Shown here: in pieces, positions 50,118 through 62,394 of the stretch | Position numbering within the stretch: the stretch's first letter is position 1 | Layout of the letters: every line of letters begins with the position of its first letter | Assembly: GCA_964036295.1 (NCBI GenBank) | Contig: OZ038464.1 | Coordinates: 19,977,443 to 20,041,442 of the forward strand | Length of the DNA: 64,000 bases | DNA from: Plumapathes pennacea | Taxonomy: Eukaryota; Cnidaria; Anthozoa; Antipatharia; Myriopathidae | Direction: 5' to 3' | Made by a program: the position numbers and the translations under genes | Notes under the pieces: generated by a model | The model's database searches: none | Told to the model about the DNA's origin: nothing | Seen by the model: only the letters and a program-made list of their open reading frames with translations

Positions 50118-53053
50118 CATCATTATAGTTATGTTAGTACATACTCCACCCATTGTAATGCCATTGATGAAGGCCACATAAGGCGTCTGTAAAGTTCCTG
50201 TAGGCAAACAGAAATCAGAACTGAAATATTTCATGTAATTTTGATCTCAGTAAATCACATGCTAAGTCCCTCATTCTTCGATACACTGAAATACAAACCT
50301 ATGGTATAATTGAGTCTGTACTCCTCCCTGAAGAAATCCTTTGTTAAATCATCTCCTTTTAAACCAGCTTCAGCAACAGCTGCACAGAAGCAAAGGAGCA
50401 AAACACAATTACCATTAAGCACTATGAATGTCTGCCACAGTGATAAACCCTTTATCACTTTCCCTGTATCAACACAAAATGGCCATAACTTCAGCGCCTA
50501 ACTAACCTACACTGCATCTCTAAAAGTAAGCCAGAGAGATCTCGAGGTGAAGAGTTGAACAATAATATTGTCAATTGACTTCTGTGGAAAAACTTTTTTT
50601 TCCAAATTTTCAATTGGGTGAACACTGCAATTTCGAATACTAGACTCATCTGCTCGACATAAGTAAACTGTCCCTGCAGTTCTTTTTTCTGATTTCAAGC
50701 TTCATACCTTTGACATCACCTCCAGCACAGAAGGCTTTCTCTCCTGTTCCTTTTATCAGTACCAAACCAACAGAAGGGTCAGATTCCCATTTCTACAACA
50801 AATTACAGAAACAGCATCTTGCTCTTGTCGACAACCAATGCAGCTATTTTCTTTCTTAATTGGCAATAGTGATGAATGACCATGCACATATTGGTATACA
50901 GTCAAGTCCCTCTAAGACAAACACCTCTCTAAGACGAACACCTCTCTAAGACGGACACCTCTCTAAGATGGACACCTCTCTAAGATGGACTCTTGGCAGG
51001 AACAGTCCTTGCCATTTCTTCAGTCATTTATTCCAACTGAACTTTCTTTAAGACGGACACCTCTCTAAAGCGGACAGTTGGAGCTGGTCCCGACGGGTGT
51101 CTGTCTTAGAGGGAGTTGACTATGCATACACTTCCTATGCAAGGTGTGTTCATTTCAAGTTAGATGACCCAAAACTTTACACTCTATCCAGTATGTCAAA
51201 CCCCTATATAAGAAGTTATATATTATTTTTTCTATAAAATTATCTATATTTCATTGGCAGGTGGGGATCAGGGCAATGTAGCCCCATTTGATATTGACTA
51301 CCATAAGGAAGAGCAGACTAGCTAGCAGCCCCAAGGAGAACTGTGAAAAACAAAAGAACACTTCTTGCAACTACACGTACAGTCAAGATTAGATTACAAA
51401 AAACCAAGCACTTGTTATTGTAACCATGACACTCTACTATACCTTAAGAACTGGATACATTCGTCTGATCATGTTGAGATTTAAAGCATTGAGTGCCTTA
51501 GGCTTGTTTAAGGTTATAACACCAGCTTTGTTCTTGGTCTCAAGTACAACTTCAGCATCAACATCCTACAGGAAATTTTTTCAAGTCAATTTTAGATTGG
51601 AGTTATATCTGCTTTGTTTTGTCCAACAGATCAAGAAGCTCCCTTTTTAAAACCAAGTGTAAGAAAGAGTCTGGGAAAAATAAATTATGATTTTTTGTTA
51701 TTCTAAAGGGTTGGTAAGAAAGGCTGTGGACAGAGGAAATTCGTCTTGGTATTGTAGTTGTGGTCTCCCAAAAAAAAAAACTGTTGCAAGGTCGAGCTGT
51801 TGTGTGTGCAGTTTTTCTGGTCCGAGTATTGCTATTGAAAAGTATAAAAAGGGAGCAAAAAAAAAAAAATGTTTACATGTGGTATACAAAAGGGTCACTT
51901 TGTTGACCCCAGGAGGACAAGGGCCTCCCCTTCCCCTCCACCTCCCCCTTCCACTCCCCAACCAACATCTCCTCCCCCTGTCTAAAAACTTGACAATTGC
52001 TGAAGTCAATGCATGAAAATTTGGTCTATCTGAAAAACACTCCTGTCTATGTAATAATATGTAATAATAACACTCTGTACCTTGCTGGCAGTTCCACTGC
52101 TGGCAGTTGACATTCTCTGTCGATTGATTCACATTTTGAAAGAAAAAAAAATATATAGAACTAAAGCTCTCTCTCTCCATCACTAGAATACAACAGCAGA
52201 GACTTGATCACTGACTACACGAAGATCTTGACTCACCAAGTGCTTGCTCAAGATTCTAAGCCTCACGCATGAGATTAATGGGCTGCTGCAAAATAAATGA
52301 CAATATTGCCTAAACAAGGTCTCATGATGAAACACAAGCCTGAATATTGTTAATCAACAGTGCATGACCAAACGGAAGATCCCAGTTTGGGAGGGTGTGT
52401 TGCACAGCTCTCTTACCCAAGTATTTCCAACCAACATTTTCGATTTTTTATTGGTACCCTTTCTCAAACCTGCTCCCAAAATTTCTGGTCTATATTTGTC
52501 TCGTATTATCACACCCTATCCCAAACCAAACTAACAAAATCAGTTTAATATTCCAGGCCAAAACACTCAAATCAAAACAATACCCGTTTCGAGCAGCACA
52601 TTTGTGCCCCGATGGCGCCAAGAGCTGCGGAAATCACTCTTGGCTTTTGCATCATGCATTTCAAATGCCAAGAGTCATGTCACAAGCATGGAAGGAAAAG
52701 AATTAATATCGTTCCCTTCTGAAACTTTTTTGACTTCTTTTTAGCATGCCATGAGTTGGGTTTGAAGATACACTACATGAACAGGACAAGGTTGTCGACT
52801 ATAAATGCTTCGATTTATGAGATATTTGATCAGTACATTGTGAACTATTCAGAAATTCTTCGATTCTTCTAAACGAAGCGTTACCGCAAATATTACACAA
52901 CCCCGCGGTCACTACTCTTAGTATCAAAAGAACCGATGAAGTGCATTTTGTAAATTGCACGCACGGACATATTTTTTGGTATTTGTGAATGCTTGCATAA
53001 CACTCATGAATATAGGGTGATACTTACCTGGCTGTCAACCGTGCAGGATACAT
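46937..53053 (-). CDS. HIBCH: 3-hydroxyisobutyryl-CoA hydrolase
   Basis: HIBCH hydrolyses 3-hydroxyisobutyryl-CoA in mitochondrial valine breakdown. Exons (minus): 53028-53053 (proposed leader), 52081-52114, 51443-51565, 50708-50792, 50299-50379, 50145-50197, 49778-49856, 49378-49455, 49089-49156, 48641-48727, 48413-48471, 48230-48311, 47852-47866, 47582-47686, 47258-47291 and 46937-47052. With the leader the product is 374 aa; without it translation would start at ATG 52113 (365 aa). Crotonase-fold motifs are clear: [35 protein letters not shown] with the catalytic Glu, and [13 protein letters not shown]. The C-terminal part has [15 protein letters not shown] and [12 protein letters not shown]. 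The leader supplies MYPARLTAR, a basic acid-free start suited to mitochondrial import, from a perfect donor (CAG|GTAAGT) in the right phase; an in-frame stop sits just before 52113 in unspliced DNA. One exon is 15 nt. Confidence 0.95.
49920..50126. repeat. (ATT)n/(ATC)n microsatellite
   Basis: About 200 bases of imperfect ATT and ATC triplets in a HIBCH intron, ending about 18 bases from the donor of the exon at 50145-50197. Long isoleucine/methionine ORFs across it are artefacts of the repeat. Confidence 0.95.
50899..51122. mobile_element. pogo/Tigger-like MITE with internal tandem repeats
   Basis: The left end cagtcaagtccctctaagac is matched in reverse complement by gtcttagagggagttgacta at the right. 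Next to the left end a 20-bp unit (acacctctctaagacggaca-like) is repeated about five times. TA dinucleotides adjoin the ends, in keeping with Tc1/mariner-type insertion. Lies in a HIBCH intron. Confidence 0.75.
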
Positions 53054-54762
53054 CGATAAAACAGTGATAACTTACGTACGAGCACTATGCGCGTGGGCGG
53101 TCTCCCACAAACAGCCAGAATATACGTCATGTACGAATGTATCCAAAGTATCCAGGGTGAGGGACAATCATCTCGTGCCCAGGGCCATCACGTCAGACGG
53201 CTTCTCGTGCTTGCACACGACGTTGCCCCGCCCCTCAGCGCCTGCCTCCCGCTTGCAAACTTGCGCATTCGCGCCTCTTCAAAAAATGCAAAGGCTATCA
53301 GCCTGTGCAAGTGGAGGCCAGAGGAATTATTGAACTAAATCTTATGAATATATATGAAGGCCAAGTGGTATTAATTTAGAGAGTACAACCCCCGTGAGTA
53401 AATCGGTTCAGTTTTCACAGCATCCAATTTAGCTGCGAATGAATATTTATTGAGATCCTACACTATGCGAACGTACAGTACATGTTACTTGAGAGGGAAA
53501 ATTGCTAGTTCACGTGCGACAAAAATGCTCCTTGGCAAAAAATCCTTGTTACCCCACCAGTAGATCCAATTTTAAGTGATTTTAGACACAGGGACACTAG
53601 CCTGGGGCTAAAGGGTTTTTCCAACAACTTGCTCAAAAGCTTTTGAACTGTCTGGGCTAGTGGACCTCTAATATTCTACTATTTAATAGAATTTTCTTAA
53701 TAGGAGAAGTTGCATACTAACTTACCCCACCCTCTATGTACTTAGCTCTTGCAGTTTTCTTCTGCTAACATGTATCACAAAAATAATCCAACTTAATCAA
53801 TCTACTTTAACATGTTTAGTGACAAGTCCGTCATTGAATAAGAACAAAGCTAGTAACTGACTATAATGGTATAAACTATGTAATGTACAATAATACAAAT
53901 TTGGAAACTTCACTCTAATAAAACACAGTAATACAAGTGCACTTCATTCTGCAATTTACAAGCTCACTGAGCTACTACATGTATTGCGCTCACCAAGGAT
54001 TTGCTAAATCTGAAATGTGCATAATTCTGTCTTCAATATCTGTACGTACCACAGTAGCCCTTTTACTACCACAGAAAAATGCCTCTACAGCTCAAAAAGT
54101 AAACATAATAATTATGTAATAATTATTATGAAAACTAATAATAATAATGATATTATTATTACAAACAACTCCACGATACCTGAATTTTGCACTTCATAAA
54201 AATAAAAAAATGTAGCTACAATGTTTAAAATTGTTATACTTTTAGCTACAACCACAGCTAGTTCGCAGGTATGCCATGGAAAGGAAATAAGAATTCTGAT
54301 TCTCTTTTCACGCTGAATTGTCATGAAGGTGATTAAATCTGGGAAGACAATGATTGGTGCCGTGAGAACCACCATAACACCCCTATCATGGAAATACTTA
54401 ATAATCTGCAGAGAGATATTAACCTAAAGTTTGCCAAACTTGTTTATGGACAAAATATGTGCCTCACACTAGTAATATGGATACCTTTTAAATCTGTTGC
54501 ATTGACAAGAACGCTTGGGTTGTGATGGATGGCTCTTTTCTTTCTCCACAAAACTATCAGAGAGCCTCTACAGTTAGTTTATCAAATCTTTCTAACCTCA
54601 CACAAAAACCTTTTTGAAGAGTCAAAGATATTATTATTTCATATCAAAAGAATATTCTCTAAACTTCACCAAACGTTGCCAATGAGATGGTTCACGTAAA
54701 CAGTTGTACGTCCATGTCAACTGAACTAGTACATGCAAAATCACAGAAACAAAAGACATACT
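53054..54762. other. Space between HIBCH and MyD88
   Basis: No coding exon recognised. The left part is GC-richer and would be the HIBCH promoter. The right part contains the SINE-like copy at 54217-54386 and, from about 54400, sequence similar to 61725-62780, the flank of the second MyD88 copy. Confidence 0.55.
54217..54386 (-). mobile_element. tRNA-derived SINE-like repeat, copy 2
   Basis: Matches 16639-16822 over its length (shared phrases: ccatggaaaggaaat, cgctgaattgtcatga, ccaccataacacccct). The A-box region (TGGTGGTTCTCACGG, minus) is still recognisable; the B box is degraded. Confidence 0.55.
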
Positions 54763-57700
54763 CTAATGTTTCTTTTTTTGAGGGCGTTTAAATGTTGCTT
54801 TGCTTTTTGAGGGTGTTTGGATTTTGCTGCTGGCTTTTTCAGATTCATCCGTGCTTGGATTCTGAATGTCACTCTTTGTATATCCCAGAGAAGCACTCAA
54901 GCGATCCCAAAACCATCTACGTGTGTCTTCCCTTGTGTAGTCTAGGTGTGTTATGAAGCTGTAGATAGTTGGCACTTCACAAGGCTGGTATTTGATGGGA
55001 ATCAAACATTTCTCCTTGGCTCCTGAGAACAGACAAAACATGTGGGTCATTAGCAGTCCTGCTGCATATATGGCAGCTACTGCTGTGCTTAACTATATTT
55101 ACATTGTGTACACATGAAAGGCACTTCATAGGCTCAAAACAGGCTCTCTTGGAATGGTATGTGGTAAAAGGGAAAGGGGAAGGAGGGGAAGAAGACCCAC
55201 TTGCACTGTGTCCCATTCCGTCCCTGTGTCCCATTCCTAGCTGACAGAGCTTGGTTGCAGGCTAGGCACTTCCTTTCCATTATCACTATCACAGGAACCT
55301 TCTGTGATGGATTTTCTTTGCCTTGAACTAGATATACTTATAATTATTCAAGTTTGGGTAGCCATCTTGAATTTCTATTCTATCTTTTTGTATTGCACAA
55401 TAATTTTTAAAAGACATGTACCTGGTGACAAATTAAGAGCAAGCTTGGCTTGAAAGATTGGTTGGCCATCCTGCATCTTGGTAAAATTCTCTGATAGTAT
55501 CAGGAGGATCTTTTTGCACTTCTTTTCTATGGTTTCTGCAATCTTCTCAAAAATGCAACCTCCAGGCACAATATCTCTGTGTCTATAACAAATATTCATT
55601 TTATATGGAGGATCCTCGAGCTTTTTCATAAGTTCCTGTGCAAATATTTCATCTTCAGGTGCACAAATCAGGAAAGCATCATATTCCTGTAACCCTGAAA
55701 CACAGAAATAATGTTGAATAAGTGAATCAACTGTACTCTGACAGCTTTGTAAGCTCAAGAAAATTACTCTGTACAAATGGCAAACAAAGAATTCTTTATT
55801 ACAAATAAAAAATACTCAGTCACCAACCCCTTATCAAAGAATATGAAACTTGAAGCATCAACCTATACTCAGGGTTTGAAATTAACTTTAGTGCACTCAT
55901 GTGCCTGGGACAACCACAAGTCATGCTTGGCTCCCCATTCAATCTATTGGTGGCCCCACATCTTCTTCGTTGGTTCACTGTGTTAAAAAGTACCATCATC
56001 ATGCAGCAGTAACCTACATGATTTTTCTGCGGTGGAACCTCCTGTAAGTGACCACTCTTTGTTTGTCTTGAAGTGGTCGTTTACGAGAGGTGGTCACTTG
56101 CAGGAATTTCTCACTATCGGAGGCCTGAGTGAAATCCAGGTTTGAGCCACAACCAGTGTCAAATAATGCAGTTTTAGTGAGTGAAAAACAATCCTGCTGC
56201 ACATTACATTACACATGTTAGTGTTTGTCTGGTCTGGTTTTTGCAAGGAAGTTAGTCCTTGCTCAAAAATTTGCTCTTTGTGAGCATAGAGTGGTTGTTT
56301 ACCACAGGTAAAAAACAATGGAAAAACTCAAACAGTGAGCCTCAATGGTAGTTGTGGTTGCTTACAAGAGGTTTCACTAATTGAAATTTGACTGAGGGAC
56401 CAATCTGTCATTTGGTAAGTGGTCGCTTACAGGAGGTGGTCATTCATGGATGTTCCACTGTATTTGGTTGCCCCAGCATTATATTTTGGTTGTCTGGGAC
56501 AACTGAAAAACCATAAATATTTCAAACCCTGTACATTGAGTTTCATACACCATTCAGCACATACCCATATCAACCATCTTCAAGATACACAGATATTTTC
56601 ACAAAAGATTGTGTTATTTTACTTAGACTGTATAATCCTTTTGAGATCACTTACTTGTAGCATCTGTAGTAGATTTTGTAATGGGTCTGCCATCTGACAT
56701 TGTAAAAATAAGTTAGAGTCAGCAAACAATAAGAAATATTTATCAAATGCCGAAACTTTGAGCTCAAAACACTAGGTAATCAATCTCAGACTAGACTACT
56801 CTAAGAAAGAAAACATATAAGTACCATAAATGCTACCCCCACCTCTGGCAGGTCAATTTTTAAAATATGTTCCCCCATCCCATTACTCTCAGTAGTCATA
56901 GCAACAACAACAAGACTTAAAGCATACCTCTGAATTGTTTCTGTGCTTCTTCATGAGTTGGCGTTTCATCTAAAAGAAAAAATGTTTGTCAAGGATTGAA
57001 AGCTACATAATGCGCTCTTTGCATGGTGCCGCCATCTTGGATTCAAAGCGAGGCTAACCTCAGCACGAAATTCAGCAGACATGGAACAAGAGAGTTTCAT
57101 ATAACTCTAAAGCACCACATGTGGGGTTGAATGCACATATTTACAAGGTAACAATCTCAATTTCGCCAGGTTGGTCTCGTTTTGAAGTTTGTGCCAGTTC
57201 CTATGCAAAGAGCCCTTTATATTATACAGCTTATACAATTTCAAAAGATTACTGGTATATATATTGGTATGTAAAGGATTGTAGCACCTCGTTGTGATTA
57301 GTTTCAGACTGTCTGTAAGCCAATCAGTATAGGTAACCATATGATTTCAAGTTCAATCTCGAATAAATATTGACATGCGCACAGCCAATCAGAATGCAGA
57401 AATTATTGTATGCATATTATTAAAGTAAGAACAGCCAGTGACAAAGGACAGAAACAACTAGAAACAGGTTCAAGTATTGTACATTTGGTTTTACTTCGAA
57501 GAAAAAACAAATCATTGCAACACTCATACACTTACTTCTTAAAGGCTGAGTGACTCAATTTTGAGCTTAGGAGTGAAAGGGTCAGCCAGCAAGAAAAGTG
57601 TAATGCATGACTTACCTTTTCATGCACAGTTGATTTTGACAATTTGACTTCAAACACATATCTTTAATCAGAGGCCACGATTAATCCAGTGTTTGCTTCA

Positions 57701-60700
57701 ATACTTATCTGTATTTTTTAACTGAATGTGTTTCTTCTACAAGGCTTAGAGTATTTGCGCTTTATAACAAACATCAGATTGAACATGAGGAATGTAACAT
57801 CAGACTTGTTTACAATATTAGGTAAAGTGATGTGCAAAACCTGTGCCATTTTTGTGCTCTGTGTCGCACAAGTGGCTCTGAACTGATCACACTGAGGTCT
57901 ATCAAAGGCAAAGACACCTATTTTTTCAGTAAAAGAAGCCAATATCTGAAATAATAAGGGCAGTATGACAGCAAAAATTCCACCAAAAAATGTAACTCAA
58001 CTTGCGATTGCCGTACTTCAGTTTCTGCGCTGATTAACTTTACTAATGCTACAGATACTTATCTGCAAGAAATATATGGCTTTGTGGAGACAGAGGTATC
58101 GTAGTGACTCAATCGCAAGCCACAGGATGGCCGAATTGTGAAACTCTCATGTGCAACTCAACTGTTTTTCTGACGAAAGTATTAATCACATTTGATCATG
58201 CGTTACACTATCCATATATCTTCAAAGAATGGGAAAAAAAAAAAAAAAAAAAAAAGAAAGAAAGAAAGAAAGAAAGAAAAGAAAAGAAAAAAAGAAAGAA
58301 AGAAGTTTTGGTTTAATATTGCAAGGCCGGGGCTTGAACCCATGCCGCGCGGTCTTCGTGTTGGTCACTTCCGGTTTCAGAAGAAACCCACAAGCTTTTC
58401 GAGATCGCTGTGGGGATAAGCATTTTAGAGCAAAAACAACCCTAAGCAAAGAGAAGTTGAATGCACTTGACTATAATCTCTGATTACTTCTAGTTTTATT
58501 ATATTTCTTATTAATACATATTTTTGGACTGACCCAGGTGGGTCAGTCTCTGAATATACTTAAATCAGTTATTACATTATGTACTTTAGCTGTTTTGCCA
58601 GCATTGCCAAGTCTGAGCAAGAATGCCAAGTCCTTTTGAACATTTTGCAGTTTTGTGATAAAAGGTTACCATGAATGTTAACTCAATGTTAAGGTAGGCA
58701 AAAGTTCTGGGTTTGCAAGAAGAAACGTGGAAATGCACTGAGAGTGGTAAATGGCATTGGGGAGCTGTTACTTAAGAATTGGTTCATGCTTAGCGTGCGT
58801 CTATTGAGTTATGGATGCACGCAGGAAGTTGGGAGAGCATGAGAGAAGCGTAAGAGTTGCTCGAGGCGTAGCCGAGAGCAACTCTAGCTTCACGAGTGCT
58901 CTCCCAACTTCCCAAGTGCATCCATAACTCGATAGATGCACAGCTAAAAGCATGAACCAATAATTCTTTTATAACACAGACACACGAAATTACGAGCAAA
59001 AACAAACTTTCATTTCTGATTGAATGCAAAGCTCTCTTTCGATGTGCAAAAGGCAAAACAAACCCTCTCATTGGATGATTGAAAACACGCCACAATGGCT
59101 AACATTTCTGCCAGCTAAAAGTTGATGAGTGTCGATGAAAAAGATGTTGTTTAATCAACGAAAACACTGAAAGTACGATAACCTGGCGTGGTGAAAGCCA
59201 GCAGCCTTCGGTGACTTTTGGAATTTGTGACGATGTAAATGTTTTGAACGGTACAATTGTTGAAGATGAATGCTTCAAGTCGCCGCTTTAAAACAACGTG
59301 AGATTCACCTTGAACTATAGCAGACAATGCAGGTCTGGAGAAGCAAAGTGATCCGTCAAAGAATGTAAACAATCACCATAAGCGAAAGAGATGGAAATGT
59401 TTGCCGAGCGGACTTGTTTGTTATTTGAGCTGCCAGCAAACTGTACTGTAAACACTGCAAGTATAGCAGCTTTCGGAATGAATGAACGCCGTTTCATTGC
59501 AAAGCCATTGAAGGCTTGACGAATATTTATCTTTGCTGTGATGGATTTCACTAGTCCATGAGAATTAAGCTGTCGAGAAATAGGTGAGTTTTGATTCATA
59601 CAATTTCCTGTGCTGACCCTTGAAATACAGAATTTTTCAGACTTGATTACTGATTTCCTTTGGGTGCCAGTTTGACTTCATGTAGTACAAATTTCTTCAG
59701 AAAATAAAGCTATTTTCTTCTTAGTTGTAAAGCTTCTGTTAATTTATAAACGAATGGAAGGAAGTGGCATTTGCTCACGTCATATTATTATGCACGGGCG
59801 TGCACGATAGAGTTATGGAGCATGCTCTTCGACCAATCAGAACGTGGCTTATAATGCGACTATGTTATAATTCACTTTGGAAACCTCCAGAAATTAATCT
59901 GTTGGTTTGTTTGAGTTCTACGGCAAAATAAATCATCTTAAGCAAAGCTGCATCATCTTTTATTGGTTACAAATGGATTGGCATTGATTTTATAAAAGCA
60001 GATAAACAATCAATATCGTTAACGGCAATCAATGGCAATCGATGAAAAGTCACAAAATTCTGTTCCATCGATTGATCATCGACTTCCAATAACAATTGAT
60101 TAATTGTTATCGAATTGTTATCGAATGTTATCGATCTTGGTCGATTGGCAAATTCATCGATTGCGTATGCCGGGCAGAAAGCAAAGAAGCAATCACACGG
60201 TTTACGTTAAGAGTCTAATTTTTGTTGATACAAGAGTTTCTCTGCTCTACAGCGTGCCATTTCGGTCACCGGCTCAACGGCCACCTAAAATCTATTCGCC
60301 GAGTATCATCTAGAGTCGAAATCCAATTCTCCGATCACAAAACTAACTTTTGCACGACAAGTCCTTCACTTTTATACTCCGAAAAAAAATGAGACGAGAG
60401 CATCGACTAGTTGTCATGTGGTTCGGCATAATATAAACTACAGCTATAAACAGAGTAACCTATTTCAATCAACAACAAAAAGCATTGCAGCTTACCTATG
60501 AAAGGCTGTAGATCCTCGAGTAAGTCTCTTCTTTCCATCTTTTCCAAATGAAGCATAAGGTCTCTTATGGTCGAGTTCGATGACTCCCAATGATTGAGCC
60601 ATGCTTTCACTGGATGTGTTTCGCATTCAAAATACTTTATTTCTTCGTTAGAGTATCCAGTAAGATCCGCTAGGGTCCTCCAATCTTTGCCGGGAGTGTC

Positions 60701-60799
60701 GGGTCTTAACGCCATAAATAGCTTCTCGTGGGCTCGATAGCTCAAATCTCGAACTCGCTTTGTGCTTGCCGCCATGTTGACTGTGTCGCCATTCGCCAT
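54763..60799 (-). CDS. MYD88: MyD88 adaptor (death domain plus TIR), copy A
   Basis: MyD88 links Toll/IL-1-type receptors to IRAK kinases in the cytosol, leading to NF-kB activation. Five exons (minus): 60496-60799, 56928-56969, 56655-56693, 55422-55694 and 54763-55022; 918 nt, 305 aa. The death domain occupies about residues 10-100 (GKDWRTLADLTGYSNEEIKY, then KAWLNHWE and RRDLLEDLQPFI). A short linker is encoded by two small exons. The TIR domain starts at about 130 (QEYDAFLICAPED), with the BB loop RHRDIVPGG (P172), LILSENF, FQAKLALNLSPG, CLIPIKYQPCEVP and WFWDRLSASLGY. After the usual MyD88 end there is a further lysine- and serine-rich tail ending KRPQKKKH. Another start is possible at codon 9 (MAAST). 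Intron 1 is 3.5 kb and full of repeats. Confidence 0.96.
56030..56460. mobile_element. pogo/Tigger-like MITE in a MyD88 intron
   Basis: The left end cggtggaacctcctgtaagt (then gaccac) and the right end (ggtggtcattcatggatgtt then ccactg) are diverged inverted copies of a cagtggaac-type terminus. The interior repeats 'agtggtcgcttac' and 'gaggtggtcacttgcagg' phrases several times in both orientations. Confidence 0.7.
58230..58390 (-). mobile_element. Possible tRNA-related SINE with (CTTT)n tail
   Basis: On the minus strand a good B box (GGTTCAAGCCCC, 58329-58340) is followed within 30 bases by a long (CTTT)n/poly(T) tail that ends near 58230. An upstream A box is not convincing. Lies in MyD88 intron 1. 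Confidence 0.4.
58778..58961. mobile_element. Palindromic MITE with inner hairpin
   Basis: The outer arms run from attggttcatgcttagcgtg on the left to agcatgaaccaat on the right, covering a gttatggatgcac/gtgcatccataac core. The centre contains a second hairpin (agttgctcgaggcgtagccg with gagcaact). A related fragment (atagagttatggagcatgct) is at 59806-59826. Confidence 0.8.
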
Positions 60800-61282
60800 G
60801 GGTTGAGTTTCAATTCTCAGTTCTGCGCGGCGGCGCGAACTTGCGCGATACTAAATTTAACACTTTCGCCAGCTAAATATTATACGGTCTTCTTTCGCTA
60901 TCACTTTCCTACTTTCCACAAATGCATGTAGATTTGGATCGCTTCTGCGAAATGTTTCCACTGAACGTGCTGCGTTTATACAAATGAGGAATTGACAGTG
61001 GCCTGGGACGAGAACCAAAGATCCTCCGATCTGTACCGCCAATCACATTGGCTGTTAGAAACACGTTCGACCAATTGGAAGCCAAAGTATGCTGTGTAGG
61101 AAGCCCGCAAACATCAATCGTTCCTGAATAGCCAAAATGTAAAGTAAATCACACACGATATATCGAAAAGTATTTTCACGGTTGCGGATAGATTTAAATA
61201 TTTTATTTCACTTTTTCTTTCCAGGAAAGGAGCTTTGTAGGTCACTGTCTTGAGTTTGGTATAAACAAGATTTGCCATCATC

Positions 61283-61678
61283 CCGGAGGGGGTACTCAAT
61301 AGGAATTTGGGTAGGGGTGTTCCGCTGATATAAAACCCTGACCCTATTTAAGACACAAAAATGGAAATTTTGCTACCCTGTCTAAGACAAAGTGCTCTAA
61401 TTTGATACCCTGTTCAAGACTAAGTTTAGATAAGTTAGCCTGCGTTGCACGCGTTTCCACTGGAACATATGAAGAAATCACGCGAAAACGACGAGAGCAA
61501 AAATGTGGTTGAGGGGGGAGGGGAAGAGGAGAAAATCTTCAGAAAATAACCCTGTTTAAGACACGAAAATGTAAAATTTGATACCCTGCTTAAGACAGAA
61601 GACCCTGAAAATGATACCCTATCGGGCGGAACATCCCTATATAGGAAATATATGGGAGTACCCCCCGCCCCCCCGGGG
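61283..61678. mobile_element. hAT-like MITE, copy B (inverted relative to copy A)
   Basis: The inverse orientation of the element at 36605-37010, similar over its whole length. Both flanks carry GCCATCATC (8-9 bp). No coding capacity. Confidence 0.88.
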
Positions 61679-62394
61679 GCCATCATCAGGTTTCAGCACA
61701 AGTAAACTAAGAGTCTGCTAAATTTGTTTATAAACATAATATGTGCTTTACACTGGAATATACTCTGAAGGTGCATTCATCTAATATTCTGGAAATAAGA
61801 ATATACAGAAAAGGAATAGCAGAACACTCTGAACACAATATTACTAATCATTAAACAAGTAATCCAAAAATAAATAGCTTCACTTTTAGAAAGAGTTCAC
61901 CTGGGAACTAACTAATGAGAGTGTCAATGGTTAATGAAAAACTTGTTTAAATCACAATAGCAAAAATAATAATTTGGACTACCAAATAATTAAGCTGGAG
62001 TGATTCTCATTTGACCATCACAGGCAGAATGACTGGGATAGTATTCCATTCATTCCAGAATAGAAATGTCAGCAAAAAGAACACAATATCAGCTCAATCA
62101 TGTAGTCACATTTCCGGAATAGTTCCAACTGAATGCAGCAATTCAAGTAATAGTATTAAACCTAAATATGTTGCATTCACAAGGAAGTTTGGATCAGTGA
62201 TGGCTCTTTCTTTCTCCACAACTATCAGAGAACTTCTACATTTAGTTCGTAAAATCTTTTGTGCATTCACATAAAAATATCTTTTTGGAAAACAAAGATT
62301 TAGTGTTATTTTTATATTTTTAGAATATTACTTTACTAAACTTCACCAAACATCACTGAGAGGGTTCACTTATCAAATAAACAGTAGTAAAGGT

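Noticed and set aside
49941..50234. Long isoleucine/methionine-rich ORF
   Set aside because: It is a translation of the ATT/ATC microsatellite.
53022..53033. ATACTTACCTGG, identical to the 5' end of U1 snRNA
   Set aside because: The following bases do not match U1. U1 is complementary to splice donors, so this is just the complement of a perfect donor on the minus strand (end of the proposed HIBCH leader exon).
58192..58483. Lysine/glutamate-rich ORFs
   Set aside because: They arise from the poly(A)/(GAAA) tail of a repeat in MyD88 intron 1.
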